A stretch of DNA of 64,000 bases from the NCBI GenBank assembly GCA_964016885.1, contig OZ024759.1, positions 10,066,768 to 10,130,767 on the forward strand, given 5' to 3'. This DNA comes from Eledone cirrhosa. Taxonomy: Eukaryota; Mollusca; Cephalopoda; Octopoda; Eledonidae. Positions 19,672-31,794 of this stretch are shown piece after piece. Position 1 is the stretch's first letter. Every line of letters starts with the position of its first letter. The notes under the pieces are model-generated. The model saw nothing but the letters and a program-made list of their open reading frames with translations, did no database searches and was not told the origin of the DNA. The position numbers and the translations under genes were made by a program.

Positions 19672-20250
19672 TCATCATCATCATCATCATTTAACGTCCA
19701 TCTTCCACGCTAGCATGGGTTAGACAGGAATTGTCCCACTTAAGGCAAGATTGGTCGGGTGGCCGTGTCTCGCTCATATAGGACTGTCTGGCAGGTTTTC
19801 TACGGCTGGATGCCCTTCTTAACACCAACCACTTTTACAGTGTGGAACTGGGAACTTTTTACCGTGTTACCTACATGGCCACATTACAGCGTGGACTGTG
19901 TTTTTTACCGTGTTACCTACACGGCCACATTACAGCGTGGACTGTGTTTTTTACCGTGTTACCTACACGGCCACATTACAGCGTGGACTGTGTTTTTTAC
20001 CGTGTTACCTACACGGCCACATTACAGCGTGGACTGTGTTTTTTACCGTGTTACCTACACGGCCACATTACAGCGTGGACTGTGTTTTTTACCGTGTTAC
20101 CTACACGGCCACATTACAGCGTGGACTGTGTTTTTTACCGTGTTACCTACACGGCCACATTACAGCGTGGACTGTGTGTTTTTTTGTCGTGACACCTACA
20201 CGACCTCATTTATTTAGGACTGGATGTTGTGGTACCAACATAACTTTACA
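19672..20250 (-). mobile_element. LINE 3'-end segment expanded into a 46-bp array
   Basis: ATC repeats and the cttccacgctagcatgggtt block open it. Then about seven near-identical 46-bp units (accgtgttacctacacggcc and following) run from 19858 to 20185. It is the same non-coding LINE block as at 6208-6612 and 44330-44940, amplified in tandem. Frames through it have no meaning. Confidence 0.85.
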
Positions 20251-20545
20251 GAGAAAGGGGTGGTGTTGATGGGGGTGGGTGGATGGAGAAGGAGCAGGGG
20301 GGGGGGGTGTATATTTGGTCACCCAGTGCATTACTGGTACTTTATTTTATCGACCCCGTAAGGATGAAAGGCAAAGTTAATCTCGGCGGGATTTGAACTC
20401 AGAATGGCAAGGGCCGTAACTCTATGCTAGAAAGCATGGCGTCCGACCCTCTACCGATACTGCCAATCCACGGGGCTTATAAACCCATTGAAAAAAAGTT
20501 GTAAGTTCTACTGTATCAGTGCTGGGACTAAACAATAACATGTAA
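20251..20545 (-). mobile_element. SINE family 3 copy with G-rich leader
   Basis: A G run at 20295-20307 precedes a minus-strand family 3 copy at 20319-20480. The remaining 65 bases are unassigned. Confidence 0.8.
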
Positions 20546-21345
20546 TCATCATCATCATCATCATCATCACCGTTTTACGTCCGTTCTTCCACGCTAGCAT
20601 GGGTTAGACGGGTTGTCCTGTTGTGGGCAGTGTCTGGTCGGCTGACCATGCCTTGCTCATACAGGAACTGATCTGGCTTGATTTCTACAGCTGGATGCCC
20701 TTCCTAACACCAACCTCATTTACAGTGAGTGCTGGGTGCTTTTTCGTGGCGCCTACACGTCCACTTTACAGTGTGGGCTGGGTGCTTTTTTGCCGTGGCA
20801 CCTCCACGACCACCTTGCGGCGGGGGGGGGGGGGCATATTGTTTATATGCTTCAGCATGTACCCATGGGAGGTCGGGTACCCTGTATTACTGCGTGACGC
20901 CAGAAGTCACGGTCGTGTGTCATTGACTTTGAGAGGTGTAGTTGGGTAAGGTCGGCTTTTATCACCTCATCCCAAGTCATCTTGGGTCTCCCCACTCCGC
21001 GGTTTCCATCAACTTCTAGTGCTCTGCACCTTTTTATGCAGCTGTCATCCTTCATACGCATCACATGTCCATACCAGCGTAACCGCCTCTCCTGCACGCA
21101 GCATTTGATTCCTCTTATGCTCAGTCTCTCTCTCAATTCATTTATGCTTTGTCGTTCACGTATATTACTGTTACACATCCATCGGAGCATGCAGGCTTCG
21201 TTTCTCTCTAATCTACGTAAGTCTTCCACCTTCAGCGCCCAGGTCTCACTACCATGCAACATCGCTGTTCGGATACACGCATTATACAGTCTGCCTTTCA
21301 TTCTGAGGGAGAAGCCTTTTGCAGCTAGCAGTGGTAGTAGTAATA
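20546..21345 (-). pseudogene. LINE reverse transcriptase C-terminal remnant with 3' tail
   Basis: The minus-strand open frame at 20852-21301 encodes LYNACIRTAMLHGSETWALK, RLERNEACMLRWMCN, ERRLRWYGHVMRMKDD and RPKMTWDEVIKADLTQ, ending TRPPMGTC. These segments are the C-terminal part of a LINE polyprotein, downstream of the catalytic domain. From 20850 down to 20546 is its non-coding 3' end, finishing in TGATGATGAT. The 3' half (to 20546) is closely matched by 43160-43543. It is the longest intact frame of this family here, but it is 5'-truncated and dead. Confidence 0.85.
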
Positions 21346-21590
21346 AATATATATATTTACCTCCGCCCTTGTATCTCGTTCCTTGTTCCGGAATTCATAT
21401 TTATGGGAACGTATCGGAGGAGTTGGAGGCAAGAACATGGCCTTACCTATAAAAGATAACCTATATATAAATTTCTGTCACATGTAAAGAGAGAGGAGTA
21501 GTTTCACTACCTCATACTACTCCTCACTCTTTACATCTGCTGCTGGTGAAAACCTATAGCAAAAAAAGCAGCTGGCGTTCCATTGGTAAT
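21346..21590. other. Spacer with a 21-bp-arm hairpin
   Basis: An inverted pair gtaaagag-gaggagtagt with actactcctcactctttac lies at 21484-21533. The sequence 21534-21580 has an acceptor-like tttttttgctatag on the minus strand, but every reading frame beyond it stops early, so I do not call an exon. Confidence 0.45.
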
Positions 21591-24500
21591 GCTGTGTATG
21601 TGTGTGTGTTTGTGTGAATGTATGTATGTGTTTGTGTGAATGTTTGTATGTGTTTGTGTAAACGTATGTGTGTTTGTGTAAACGTATGTGTGTTTGTGTG
21701 AATGTATGTGTGTGTTTGTGTGAATGTATGTATGTGTTTGTGTGAATGTATGTATGTGTTTGTGTAAACGTATGTGTGTTTGTGTAAACGTATGTGTGTG
21801 TTTGTGTGAATGTATGTGTGTGTTTGTGTGAATGTATGTGTGTGTTTGTGTGAATGTATGTATGTGTTTGTGTGAATGTATGTATGTGTTTGTGTAAACG
21901 TATGTGTGTTTGTGTAAACGTATGTGTGTTTGTGTGAATGTATGTGTGTGTTTGTGTGAATGTATGTGTGTGTTTGTGTGAATGTATGTATGTGTTTGTG
22001 TGAATGTATGTATGTGTTTGTGTAAACGTATGTGTGTTTGTGTGAATGTATGTGTGTGTTTGTGTGAATGTATGTATGTGTTTGTGTAAACGTATGTGTG
22101 TTTGTGTAAACGTATGTGTGTTTGTGTGAATGTATGTGTGTGTTTGTGTGAATGTATGTGTGTGTTTGTGTGAATGTATGTATGTGTTTGTGTGAATGTA
22201 TGTATGTGTTTGTGTAAACGTATGTGTGTTTGTGTAAACGTATGTGTGTTTGTGTGAATGTATGTGTGTGTTTGTGTGAATGTATGTATGTGTTTGTGTG
22301 AATGTATGTGTGTTTGTGTGAATGTATGTGTGTGTTTGTGTGAATGTATGTGTGTGTTTGTGTGAATGTATGTATGTGTTTGTGTAAACGTATGTGTGTT
22401 TGTGTAAACGTATGTGTGTTTGTGTGAATGTATGTGTGTGTTTGTGTGAATGTATGTATGTGTTTGTGTGAATGTATGTATGTGTTTGTGTAAACGTATG
22501 TGTGTTTGTGTAAACGTATGTGTGTTTGTGTGAATGTATGTGTGTGTTTGTGTGAATGTATGTATGTGTTTGTGTAAACGTATGTGTGTTTGTGTAAACG
22601 TATGTGTGTTTGTGTGAATGTATGTGTGTGTTTGTGTGAATGTATGTATGTGTTTGTGTAAACGTATGTGTGTTTGTGTAAACGTATGTGTGTTTGTGTG
22701 AATGTATGTGTGTGTTTGTGTGAATGTATGTGTGTGTTTGTGTGAATGTATGTATGTGTTTGTGTAAACGTATGTGTGTTTGTGTAAACGTATGTGTGTT
22801 TGTGTGAATGTATGTGTGTGTTTGTGTGAATGTATGTATGTGTTTGTGTGAATGTATGTATGTGTTTGTGTAAACGTATGTGTGTTTGTGTAAACGTATG
22901 TGTGTTTGTGTGAATGTATGTGTGTGTTTGTGTGAATGTATGTGTGTGTTTGTGTGAATGTATGTATGTGTTTGTGTGAATGTATGTATGTGTTTGTGTA
23001 AACGTATGTGTGTTTGTGTAAACGTATGTGTGTTTGTGTGAATGTATGTGTGTGTTTGTGTGAATGTATGTGTGTGTTTGTGTGAATGTATGTATGTGTT
23101 TGTGTGAATGTATGTATGTGTTTGTGTGAATGTATGTATGTTTGTGTAAACGTATGTGTGTTTGTGTGAATGTATGTGTGTGTTTGTGTGAATGTATGTG
23201 TGTGTTTGTGTGAATGTATGTATGTGTTTGTGTAAACGTATGTGTGTTTGTGTGAATGTATGTGTGTGTTTGTGTGAATGTATGTGTGTGTTTGTGTGAA
23301 TGTATGTGTGTGTTTGTGTGAATGTATGTATGTGTTTGTGTGAATGTTTGTATGTGTTTGTGTAAACGTATGTGTGTTTGTGTAAACGTATGTGTGTTTG
23401 TGTGAATGTATGTGTGTGTTTGTGTGAATGTATGTGTGTGTTTGTGTGAATGTATGTGTGTGTTTGTGTGAATGTATGTATGTGTTTGTGTGAATGTTTG
23501 TATGTGTTTGTGTAAACGTATGTGTGTTTGTGTAAACGTATGTGTGTTTGTGTGAATGTATGTGTGTGTTTGTGTGAATGTATGTGTGTGTTTGTGTGAA
23601 TGTATGTATGTGTTTGTGTGAATGTATGTATGTGTTTGTGTAAACGTATGTGTGTTTGTGTAAACGTATGTGTGTTTGTGTGAATGTATGTGTGTGTTTG
23701 TGTGAATGTATGTGTGTGTTTGTGTGAATGTATGTATGTGTTTGTGTGAATGTATGTATGTGTTTGTGTAAACGTATGTGTGTTTGTGTAAACGTATGTG
23801 TGTTTGTGTGAATGTATGTGTGTGTTTGTGTGAATGTATGTATGTGTTTGTGTAAACGTATGTGTGTTTGTGTAAACGTATGTGTGTTTGTGTGAATGTA
23901 TGTATGTGTTTGTGTGAATGTATGTATGTGTTTGTGTAAACGTATGTGTGTTTGTGTAAACGTATGTGTGTTTGTGTGAATGTATGTGTGTGTTTGTGTG
24001 AATGTATGTATGTGTTTGTGTAAACGTATGTGTGTTTGTGTAAACGTATGTGTGTTTGTGTGAATGTATGTGTGTGTTTGTGTGAATGTATGTGTGTGTT
24101 TGTGTGAATGTATGTATGTGTTTGTGTAAACGTATGTGTGTTTGTGTAAACGTATGTGTGTTTGTGTGAATGTATGTGTGTGTTTGTGTGAATGTATGTA
24201 TGTGTTTGTGTGAATGTTTGTATGTGTTTGTGTAAACGTATGTGTGTTTGTGTAAACGTATGTGTGTTTGTGTGAATGTATGTGTGTGTTTGTGTGAATG
24301 TATGTGTGTGTTTGTGTGAATGTATGTGTGTGTTTGTGTGAATGTATGTGTGTGTTTGTGTGAATGTATGTATGTGTTTGTGTAAACGTATGTGTGTTTG
24401 TGTAAACGTATGTGTGTTTGTGTGAATGTATGTGTGTGTTTGTGTGAATGTATGTATGTGTTTGTGTGAATGTATGTATGTGTTTGTGTGAATGTATGTA

Positions 24501-25010
24501 TGTGTTTGTGTAAACGTATGTGTGTTTGTGTAAACGTATGTGTGTTTGTGTGAATGTATGTGTGTGTTTGTGTGAATGTATGTATGTGTTTGTGTGAATG
24601 TATGTATGTGTTTGTGTAAACGTATGTGTGTTTGTGTAAATGTATGTGTGTTTGTGTGAATGTATGTGTGTGTTTGTGTGAATGTATGTGTGTGTTTGTG
24701 TGAATGTATGTGTGTGTTTGCATGAATGTATGTATGTGTTTGTGTGAATGTATGTATGTGTTTGTGTAAACGTATGTGTGTTTGTGTAAACGTATGTGTG
24801 TTTGTGTGAATGTATGTGTGTGTTTGTGTGAATGTATGTGTGTGTTTGTGTGAATGTATGTATGTGTTTGTGTGAATGTATGTATGTGTTTGTGTAAACG
24901 TATGTGTGTTTGTGTAAACGTATGTGTGTTTGTGTGAATGTATGTGTGTGTTTGTGTGAATGTATGTGTGTGTTTGTGTGAATGTATGTATGTGTTTGTG
25001 TGAATGAATG
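21591..25010. repeat. GT-rich minisatellite, 18-20-bp units in higher-order blocks
   Basis: Units tgtgtttgtgtgaatgtatg and tgtgtttgtgtaaacgtatg alternate in blocks of roughly 110-150 bp. Lack of stops gives a minus-strand frame of more than 1,000 codons ([15 protein letters not shown]). It has no initiation context, splice sites or domain, so it is not a gene. Confidence 0.97.
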
Positions 25011-26965
25011 TGTGTGTTTGTGTAAACGTATGTGTGTGTTTGCGTGACTGTATGTGTGTATTTGTGTGAATGTATGTGTGTGTGTTTGTGTGATTGTGTG
25101 AATGTATGTGAGTGTTTGTGTGAATGTATGTATGTGTTTGTGTAAATGTATGTGTGTGTGTGTGAATGTATGTGTGTGTGTGTGTGTGAATGTATGTATG
25201 TGTGTTTGTGTGAATGTATGTGTGTGTTTGTATGAATGTATGTGCGTGTTTGTGTAAATGTATGTGTGTGTTTGTGTGAATGTATGTATGTGTGTGTGAC
25301 TATGTGTGTGTTTGTGTGAATGTATGTGTGCGTGTTTGTGTAAATGTATGTGTGTGTTTGTGTGAATGTATGTATGTGTGTTTGTGTGAATGTATGTGTG
25401 TGTTTGTATGAATGTATGTGCGTGTTTGTGTAAATGTATGTGTGTGTTTGTGTGAATGTATGTATGTGTGTGTGACTATGTGTGTGTTTGTGTGAATGTA
25501 TGTGTGCGTGTTTGTGTAAATGTATGTGTGTGTTTGTGTGAATGTATGTATGTGTGTGTGACTATGTGTGTGTTTGTGTGAATGTATGTGTGCGTGTTTG
25601 TGTAAATGTATGTGTGTGTTTGTGTGAATGTATGTATGTGTGTGTTTGTGTGAATGTATGTGTGTGTGTTTGTGTAAATGTATGTGTGTGTTTGTGTGAA
25701 TGTATGTATGTGTGTGTGACTATGTGTGTGTTTGTGTGAATGTATGTATGTGTTTGTGTAAATGTATGTGTGTGTTTGTGTGAATGAATGTCTGTGTTTG
25801 TGTGAATGTATGTGTGTATTTGTGTGAATGTATGTGAGTGTGTTTGTGTGATTGTGTGAATGTATGTGAGTGTTTGTGTGAATGTATGTATGTGTTTGTG
25901 TAAATGTATGTGTGTGTGTGTGAATGTATGTGTGTGTGTGTGTGTGAATGTATGTATGTGTGTTTGTGTGAATGTATGTGTGTGTTTGTATGAATGTATG
26001 TGCATGTTTGTGTAAATGTATGTGTGTGTTTGTGTGAATGTATGTATGTGTGTGTGACTATGTGTGTGTTTGTGTGAATGTATGTGTGCGTGTTTGTGTA
26101 AATGTATGTGTGTGTTTGTGTGAATGTATGTATGTGTGTGTGACTATGTGTGTTTGTGTGAATGTATGTGTGTGTGTTTGTGTAAATGTATGTGTGTGTT
26201 TGTGTGAATGTATGTATGTGTTTGTGTAAATGTATGTGTGTGTGTTTGTGTAAATGTATGTGTGTGTTTGTGTGAATGTATGTGTGTGTGTTTGTGTAAA
26301 TGTATGTGTGTGTTTGTGTGAATGTATGTATGTGTGTGTGACTATGTGTGTGTTTGTGTGAATGTATGTGTGTGTGTTTGTGTAAATGTATGTGTGTGTT
26401 TGTGTGAATGTATGTATGTGTTTGTGTAAATGTATGTGTGTGTTTGTGTGAATGTATGTATGTGTTTGTGTAAATGTATGTGTGTGTTTGTGTGAATGTA
26501 TGTATGTGTTTGTGTAAATGTATGTGTGTGTTTGTGTGAATGAATGTGTGTGTTTGTGTGAATGTATGTGTGTATTTGTGTGAATGTATGTGTGTATTTG
26601 TGTGAATGTATGTGTGTGTGTTTGTGTGATTGTGTGAATGTATGTGAGTGTTTGTGTGAATGTATGTATGTGTGTGTGTAAATGTATGTGTGTGTGTGTG
26701 TGTGTGAATGTATGTATGTGTGTTTGTGTGAATGTATGTGTGTGTTTGTATGAATGTATGTGTGTGTTTGTGTAAATGTATGTGTGTGTTTGTGTGAATG
26801 TATGTATGTGTGTGTGACTATGTGTGTGTGTTTGTGTGAATGTATGTGTGTGTGTTTGTGTGAATGTATGTATGTGTGTGTGACTATGTGTGTGTTTGTG
26901 TGAATGTATGTGTGTGTGTTTGTGTAAATATATGTGTGTTTGTGTAAATGTATGTGTGTGTGTTT
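25011..26965. repeat. Diverged GT-rich minisatellite, second domain
   Basis: Same family as the preceding array but with gtaaatgtatgtgtg replacing gtaaacg and with gactatgtgtgtgtttgtgt inserts. It has a longer higher-order unit of about 210 bp visible at 25300-25760. Confidence 0.95.
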
Positions 26966-27106
26966 GCATGTTTATATTTATATACTCACACATATAAATG
27001 TATGTACACACACATATATACACACATACACAGGTACACACACATACACAGGTACACACACACACAGGTACACACACAGGTACACAGACACACATCTGTG
27101 TCAGCA
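26966..27106. repeat. AT/CA microsatellite
   Basis: CACATA and ACACAGGT repeats. Confidence 0.9.
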
Positions 27107-27315
27107 TGCTTTCTGGTTTAGGCACAAGGCCAACAATTTTGGAGAATGGAAAATCAATTAAATGGACCCCAGTGTATTACTGGTGCTTTCCCGTAAGGAT
27201 GAAAGTTAAAGCTAACCTCAGTTGGATTTTAACTCAGAATGTAAAGGGCCATAACTCTATTCCAGAAATCATGTTGTCCAACGCTCTACCGATTCTGCCA
27301 ATCCACTACCCTAAT
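27107..27315 (-). mobile_element. SINE family 3, diverged
   Basis: The same A- and B-box layout on the minus strand as other family 3 copies, with many substitutions and part of the body missing. Confidence 0.8.
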
Positions 27316-27530
27316 CCCTATAATAATAATGATTTCTTTATTTATTATATATATATAAGAGTGTTGTAGTTTGCTTGAAGTATTGTTGAATAAGAAACAC
27401 AAATTCAAATAATTTTGAAAACCATACAATGCACTAGAAATTTAAAATTGCCAAGATAGCAATAGAATCTTACCGTGGCAAATTTAATAATCCCAAATAT
27501 TTTCAGGTTTAAAAACCTATTAGAATTCAC
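27316..27530. other. Unassigned AT-rich spacer
   Basis: A short ATAATA and AT run, otherwise nothing recognised. Confidence 0.4.
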
Positions 27531-27534
27531 ATTA

Positions 27535-27739
27535 CTCTATATATACTATTATATTTTCATGGTAAAGGCTTTACCTCGCATAAATATCTCACATAATATC
27601 GAATCTATGAGATTTTGAAAGTATTTATTTTGAGAACAATACCTTAACATCAGTTTGAGTGACCAGTTACAGCCAGTTTCAACAGAAAAAGGTAGAGAAT
27701 TCTGGCTGGTTTTGGCCGGTTTGAACATTAAAGGGTTAA
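27535..27739 (+). mobile_element. piggyBac-type MITE, single-unit copy
   Basis: Contains one 72-bp core unit (cattactctatatatactat), then the right-end block (tctatgagattttgaaagta, ccagttacagccagtttcaa) and terminus ttaaagggttaa. The left terminus has decayed. It is the form with little or no amplification of the 72-bp unit. Confidence 0.75.
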
Positions 27740-27740
27740 A

Positions 27741-28455
27741 GCAAAGGTTCTCAACGGGGGGGCATATGCACCCCCGGAGGGCGTTTCGGAAGCAAGGTCG
27801 CGTTAGGGGGGCGTTTGGAGCTGGGGGGGGCTGGGTTTTTCCATTTTTAGGATCTCAATTACCGGTTAACGTCTCAATTACTGGACATGCCTGCACACCT
27901 GCTCACAGCTGCGGTTTGAATGAGCTTGCAGAGAGCATAACTATAGTCTGACTGCAGGCATGTCCAGTAATTGAGACGTTAACCGGTAATTGAAATCCTA
28001 AAAATGTAAAAACCCACAGTCAACTGGGTCAAAGACACTTTGAGTGCAGCCAGTTAGAATCTTATCTTTCCTTCACCGATAACAATGTATTTCATGTCTG
28101 AAATTATTGACTCAACTGTCACGAGTTAACACTATGTAGATCTATTTTATTCCCTATTGTATAAATAATATTACAAATAAAAAAAAGAAAAGAAAAAAAC
28201 AGAAGCGAGTAGAACACACATCTAGGACCACATACAACACATAATCAGATAATACACACATCTAGGACTACATACAACACATAATCAGATAATACACACA
28301 TGTTTGGAATATTGTTAATCAATTTTTTAGTAATCTACTGATATAAAAATCAGTAGTATATTGAAAAAGTGAAAATAGGGTGGGGGGGGGGGGGGGCGTT
28401 TCGTGATTTCGAGGGACAAAAGGGGGCGTTTGGCCTAAATGGGTTGAGAACCTGT
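27741..28455. mobile_element. hAT-type element, 715 bp, inserted in the MITE edge
   Basis: Terminal inverted repeats caaaggttctcaac and gttgagaacctgt. An 8-bp duplication gggttaaa lies at 27733-27740 and 28456-28463, the left copy being the right end of the piggyBac-type MITE. Inside are G-rich blocks next to both ends and an inverted pair of about 60 bases (27836-27895 with 27953-28012). No transposase frame remains. Confidence 0.85.
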
Positions 28456-28463
28456 GGGTTAAA

Positions 28464-28740
28464 GGATCGATCAGATTTGACTTGTTAGGAAGCCAGATTT
28501 AAGTTAAATGAAATATATATATATATATACAGGACGTGAAAGCATATGGCTTAGTGGTTAGAGTGTCGGGCTTACAATCATGAGTTTGTGAGTTTGAGTC
28601 TCGGACCGGGTCATGTGTTGTGTCGTTGAGCAAGACACTTTATTTCAAGTTGCTCCACTTTACTCAGCTGTAGAAATGAGTTGTAATGTCAGTGGTGCCA
28701 AGCTGTATCGGCCTTAACCTTTCCCTTGGACAGTGGTGTG
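28464..28740 (+). mobile_element. SINE, family 1-like head
   Basis: tRNA-like head at about 28545 (catatggcttagtggttaga, B box gagtttgagtctc) followed by the family 1 body up to ctcagctgtagaaatgag, after which the sequence departs from family 1. An AT run precedes it. Confidence 0.75.
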
Positions 28741-29120
28741 GAGACAGGAGACTGGTATACATGGGAGACTACTGGTCTTCCACAAACAACCTTTCCCAGA
28801 CTTGTGCCTACAATACCAGTGATAGTCAGCGCACTTGGAATGATAAAAAAGGGTGCTGAAAAATATTTGGACTGGATAGCTGGAAAGCCATCTCTGCAAA
28901 GATATAGAAAATATTGCTGACTGGTAGAGTCCAAGTCCTGAGAAGGACATTATCAATTTAAAAACCTTGTAAAGACATTTACTGTTGCTTTACCCTTGTG
29001 ACATCATTTGTGCGACAATTGATTGTAAAATGTGTGAATTATCAAATTTTGCCTCAGGTGTCTGGTTGACACTCGGCATGATTTGGGAAAGAAGTAGAAC
29101 TCAAAGTAGAACTCAAATAA
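28741..29120. other. Unassigned sequence
   Basis: Short open frames exist on both strands but none shows splice sites or a recognised domain. It may be the 3' part of a SINE or LINE variant. Confidence 0.35.
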
Positions 29121-29124
29121 TAAT

Positions 29125-29745
29125 AATGTTTCTACTTTTGGCACAAGGCCAGCAATTATCTCAGTGTATTACTGGTACTTTATTTTATCGACCCCGTAAG
29201 GATGAAAGGCAAAGTTAACCTCGGCGGGATTTGAACTCAGATCATAAGGGCCGTAACTCTATGCTGCAAAGCATGGCGTCCGACCCTCTACCGATACTGC
29301 CAATCCACCGCCCTCAAATAATAATAATAATAATAATAATAATAATTGTCTCTACTTTAGGCACATGGCCAGCAATTATCCAGTGCATTACTGGTACTTT
29401 ATTTTATCGACCCCGTAAGGATGAAAGGCAAAGTTAACCTCGGCGGGATTTGAACTCAGATCGTAAAGGGACGTAACTATGCTGGAAAGCATGGCGTCCG
29501 ACCCTCTACCGATACTGCCAATCCAACGCCCTAATAATAATAATAATAATAATGGTGTTTACTGTAGACACAAGGTCAGCAATTTGAGGAGAGGGGAAAG
29601 TCGATTAAATCGACCCCAGTGTGTCACTGGTATTTTATTTTATCAACCCTGTAAGGATGAAAGGCAAAGTTAACCTTGGCGGGATTTGAACTCAGAATGT
29701 AGTGTCCAACGCTCTACCGATTCTGCCAATCCACCTCCCTCATAA
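29125..29745 (-). mobile_element. Three SINE family 3 copies in a row
   Basis: Copies at 29127-29313, 29346-29532 and 29560-29741, all minus, each separated by an AAT run. The repeated insertion or tandem growth at AAT tails parallels the plus-strand trio at 39688-40262. Confidence 0.9.
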
Positions 29746-29759
29746 TAATAACAACTATA

Positions 29760-30050
29760 ACAAAACAGTCATACACCAGAAAAAGTGTCAGAGAATGACA
29801 GAGACACAATACCCTGCAATATACCAATACACACAGGCAGGGATATCAAAGCTAATAAATCGGATATGATAATCAAAGACCAGAAAGAAATGTCTTTTGA
29901 TTGATGTATCAATCTCCACAGATGACAATATATCTCCCAAAGAAATGGTGAAATTATCCAAATATAAAGATCTGGAGATAGAAATAACCTGAATGTGGGT
30001 GATGAAAACATCTAATGTGCCTTGAGACACATATCATTAACAGAGGCCCT
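29760..30050 (+). pseudogene. LINE fragment near the polyprotein C-terminus (family D)
   Basis: With two or more frame changes the plus strand reads CNIPIHTGRDIKANKSDMII, then CLLID-like and ISPKEMVKLSKYKDLEIEI-like segments. This order (peace-time H-T-D-R motif, D-I-I-I-K, then L-S-K-Y-K-D-L-E-I-E) is familiar from a C-terminal segment of non-LTR retrotransposon proteins in molluscs and cnidarians. It is short and broken. Confidence 0.6.
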
Positions 30051-30119
30051 GAAAAAGGGTCGTAAACATTGCCTTTTTCTCATACAGTAAAATAATATTA
30101 GCATAAAACAACAACATAC

Positions 30120-30152
30120 GTGGTGGTAAGGCCGGTATGGAAGATGTCTTCT
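30120..30152 (-). CDS. Micro-exon of a BLNK/SLP-76-like adaptor (exon D)
   Basis: A 33-nt minus-strand exon between acceptor gatttctgttttcag and donor GTATGT. Using the G left by exon 32466-32538 it reads E-KTSSIPALPP and leaves a C, so it is a phase 1-1 exon that can be skipped without a frame change. Proline-rich ends of this kind are common in SH3-binding linkers of adaptors. Splice strength is good; the short length limits certainty. Confidence 0.5.
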
Positions 30153-30159
30153 CTGAAAA

Positions 30160-30372
30160 CAGAAATCAAAAATATTTATTAATCAAATTTGATAAAAATA
30201 AATGAAATTTAAATATTCTATCATTCGTTCATTCTGTTTGTTAAAACCCCTTTTTTGCTATACCCTTATTAAATCTTCATTGTATTATGTGTAGGGTTAA
30301 CAACTGAATTTCTTTCTTGTTTTTACATGTTTCACTCTGGGGGCTGAGGTTCAGCTCTGGCCCACACTCAGG
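30160..30372. other. Unassigned intronic sequence
   Basis: AT-rich with no recognised element; it leads into the 46-bp array. Confidence 0.4.
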
Positions 30373-31500
30373 TCAGATGTGAAATATAGGCCTTATCCAA
30401 GCTGGTAATAGGCCCAAGTCTGATGTGGAAATAGGCCTTATCCAAGCTGGTAATAGGCCCAAGTCTGATGTGGAAATAGGCCTTATCCAAGCTGGTAATA
30501 GGCCTTATCCAAGCTGGTAATAGGCCCAAGTCTGGTGTGAAATATAAGCCTCATCGAAGCTGTTAATAGGCCCAAGTCTGGTGTGAAATATAAGCCTCAT
30601 CCAAGCTGGTAATAGGCCCAAGTCTGGTGTGAAATATAAGCCTCATCCAAGCTGGTAATAGGCCCAAGTCTGGTGTGAAATATAAGCCTCATCCAAGCTG
30701 GTAATAGGCCCAAGTCTGGTGTGAAATATAAGCCTCATCCAAGCTGTTAATAGGCCCAAGTCTGATGTGAAATATAGGCCTTATCCAAGCTGGTAATAGG
30801 CCCAAGTCTGGTGTGAAATATAGGCTTCAACCAAACTGGTAATAGGCACAAGTCTGAAGTGAAATATAGGCTTCAACTAAACTGGTAATAGGCCCAAGTT
30901 TGGTGTGAAATATAGGCCTTATCCAAGCAGGTAATAGGCCCAAGTCTGGTGTGAAATATAGGCTTCAACCAAACTGGTAATAGGCACAAGTCTGAAGTGA
31001 AATATAGGCTTCAACTAAACTGGTAATAGGCCCAAGTTTGGTGTGAAATATAGGCCTTATCCAAGCAGGTAATAGGCCCAAGTCTGATGTGAAATATAGG
31101 GCTTATCCAAGCTGGTAATAGGCACAAGTCTGATGTGGAAATAGGCCTTATCCAAGCTGGTAATAGGCCCAAGTCTGGTGTGAAATATAGGCTTCAACCA
31201 AGCTGGTAATAGGCCCAAGTCTGGTGTGAAATATAGGCCTCATCCAAGCTGGTAATAGGCCCAAGTCTGGTGTGAAATATAGGCTTCAACCAAGCTGGTA
31301 ATAGGCCCAAGTCTGGTGTGAAATATAGGCTTCAACCAAGCTGGTAATAGGCACAAGTCTGAAGTGAAATATAGGCTTCAACTAAACTGGTAATAGACCC
31401 AAGTTTAGTGTGAAATATAGGCCTTATCCAAGCTGGTAATAGGCCCAAGTCTGATGTGAAATATAAGCCTCATCCAAGCTGGTAATACGCCCAAGTCTGA
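30373..31500. repeat. 46-bp minisatellite, about 24 copies
   Basis: Unit tataggccttatccaagctg plus gtaataggcccaagtctggt gtgaaa, with variants tataagcctcatccaagctg and taggcttcaaccaaactggt that recur as blocks. No stop-free frame of interest. Confidence 0.95.
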
Positions 31501-31740
31501 TGTGAAATGTGGATCTCCTCACCATCAAAGGTTGATAATAGGGTCCTGAAAAGGCCTGTGGGATAGGTCCTGCTTTTCCTTCCCCTAATAAAGTCTAAAG
31601 TCTGACTTGAGCCCGGAGGCTCATCAGGTTGGTGCTTGCTCAAGAACACAACACACAACCTAGTCCAGGAATCAAACCCATGGCATTATGATCCTAAGTA
31701 CAACACCCTTACCACTAGGCCACGTGCCTCCCCAAATAAG
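31501..31740 (-). mobile_element. SINE family 2 fragment
   Basis: The minus strand starts gaggcacgtggcctagtggt, keeps a B box ggtttgattcct and breaks off into unassigned sequence around 31500-31600. Confidence 0.75.
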
Positions 31741-31794
31741 CAGCTAAGAAATTTAGGGTGGTGAAAGATCGAAAGATGAAGAGGGATGTCATGA

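Noticed and set aside
19759..20269. Overlapping plus frames with RPHYSVDCVFYRV
   Set aside because: 46-bp array of a LINE 3' non-coding block; the repeat shifts frame each unit.
21534..21580. Possible adaptor exon after acceptor tttttttgctatag (minus)
   Set aside because: All three frames stop before a usable donor, and the region overlaps a hairpin.
21517..24723. A 1,068-codon minus-strand frame rich in His and Thr
   Set aside because: It is the translation of an 18-20-bp GT-rich minisatellite without stop codons; no splice sites, domain or non-repetitive coding part.
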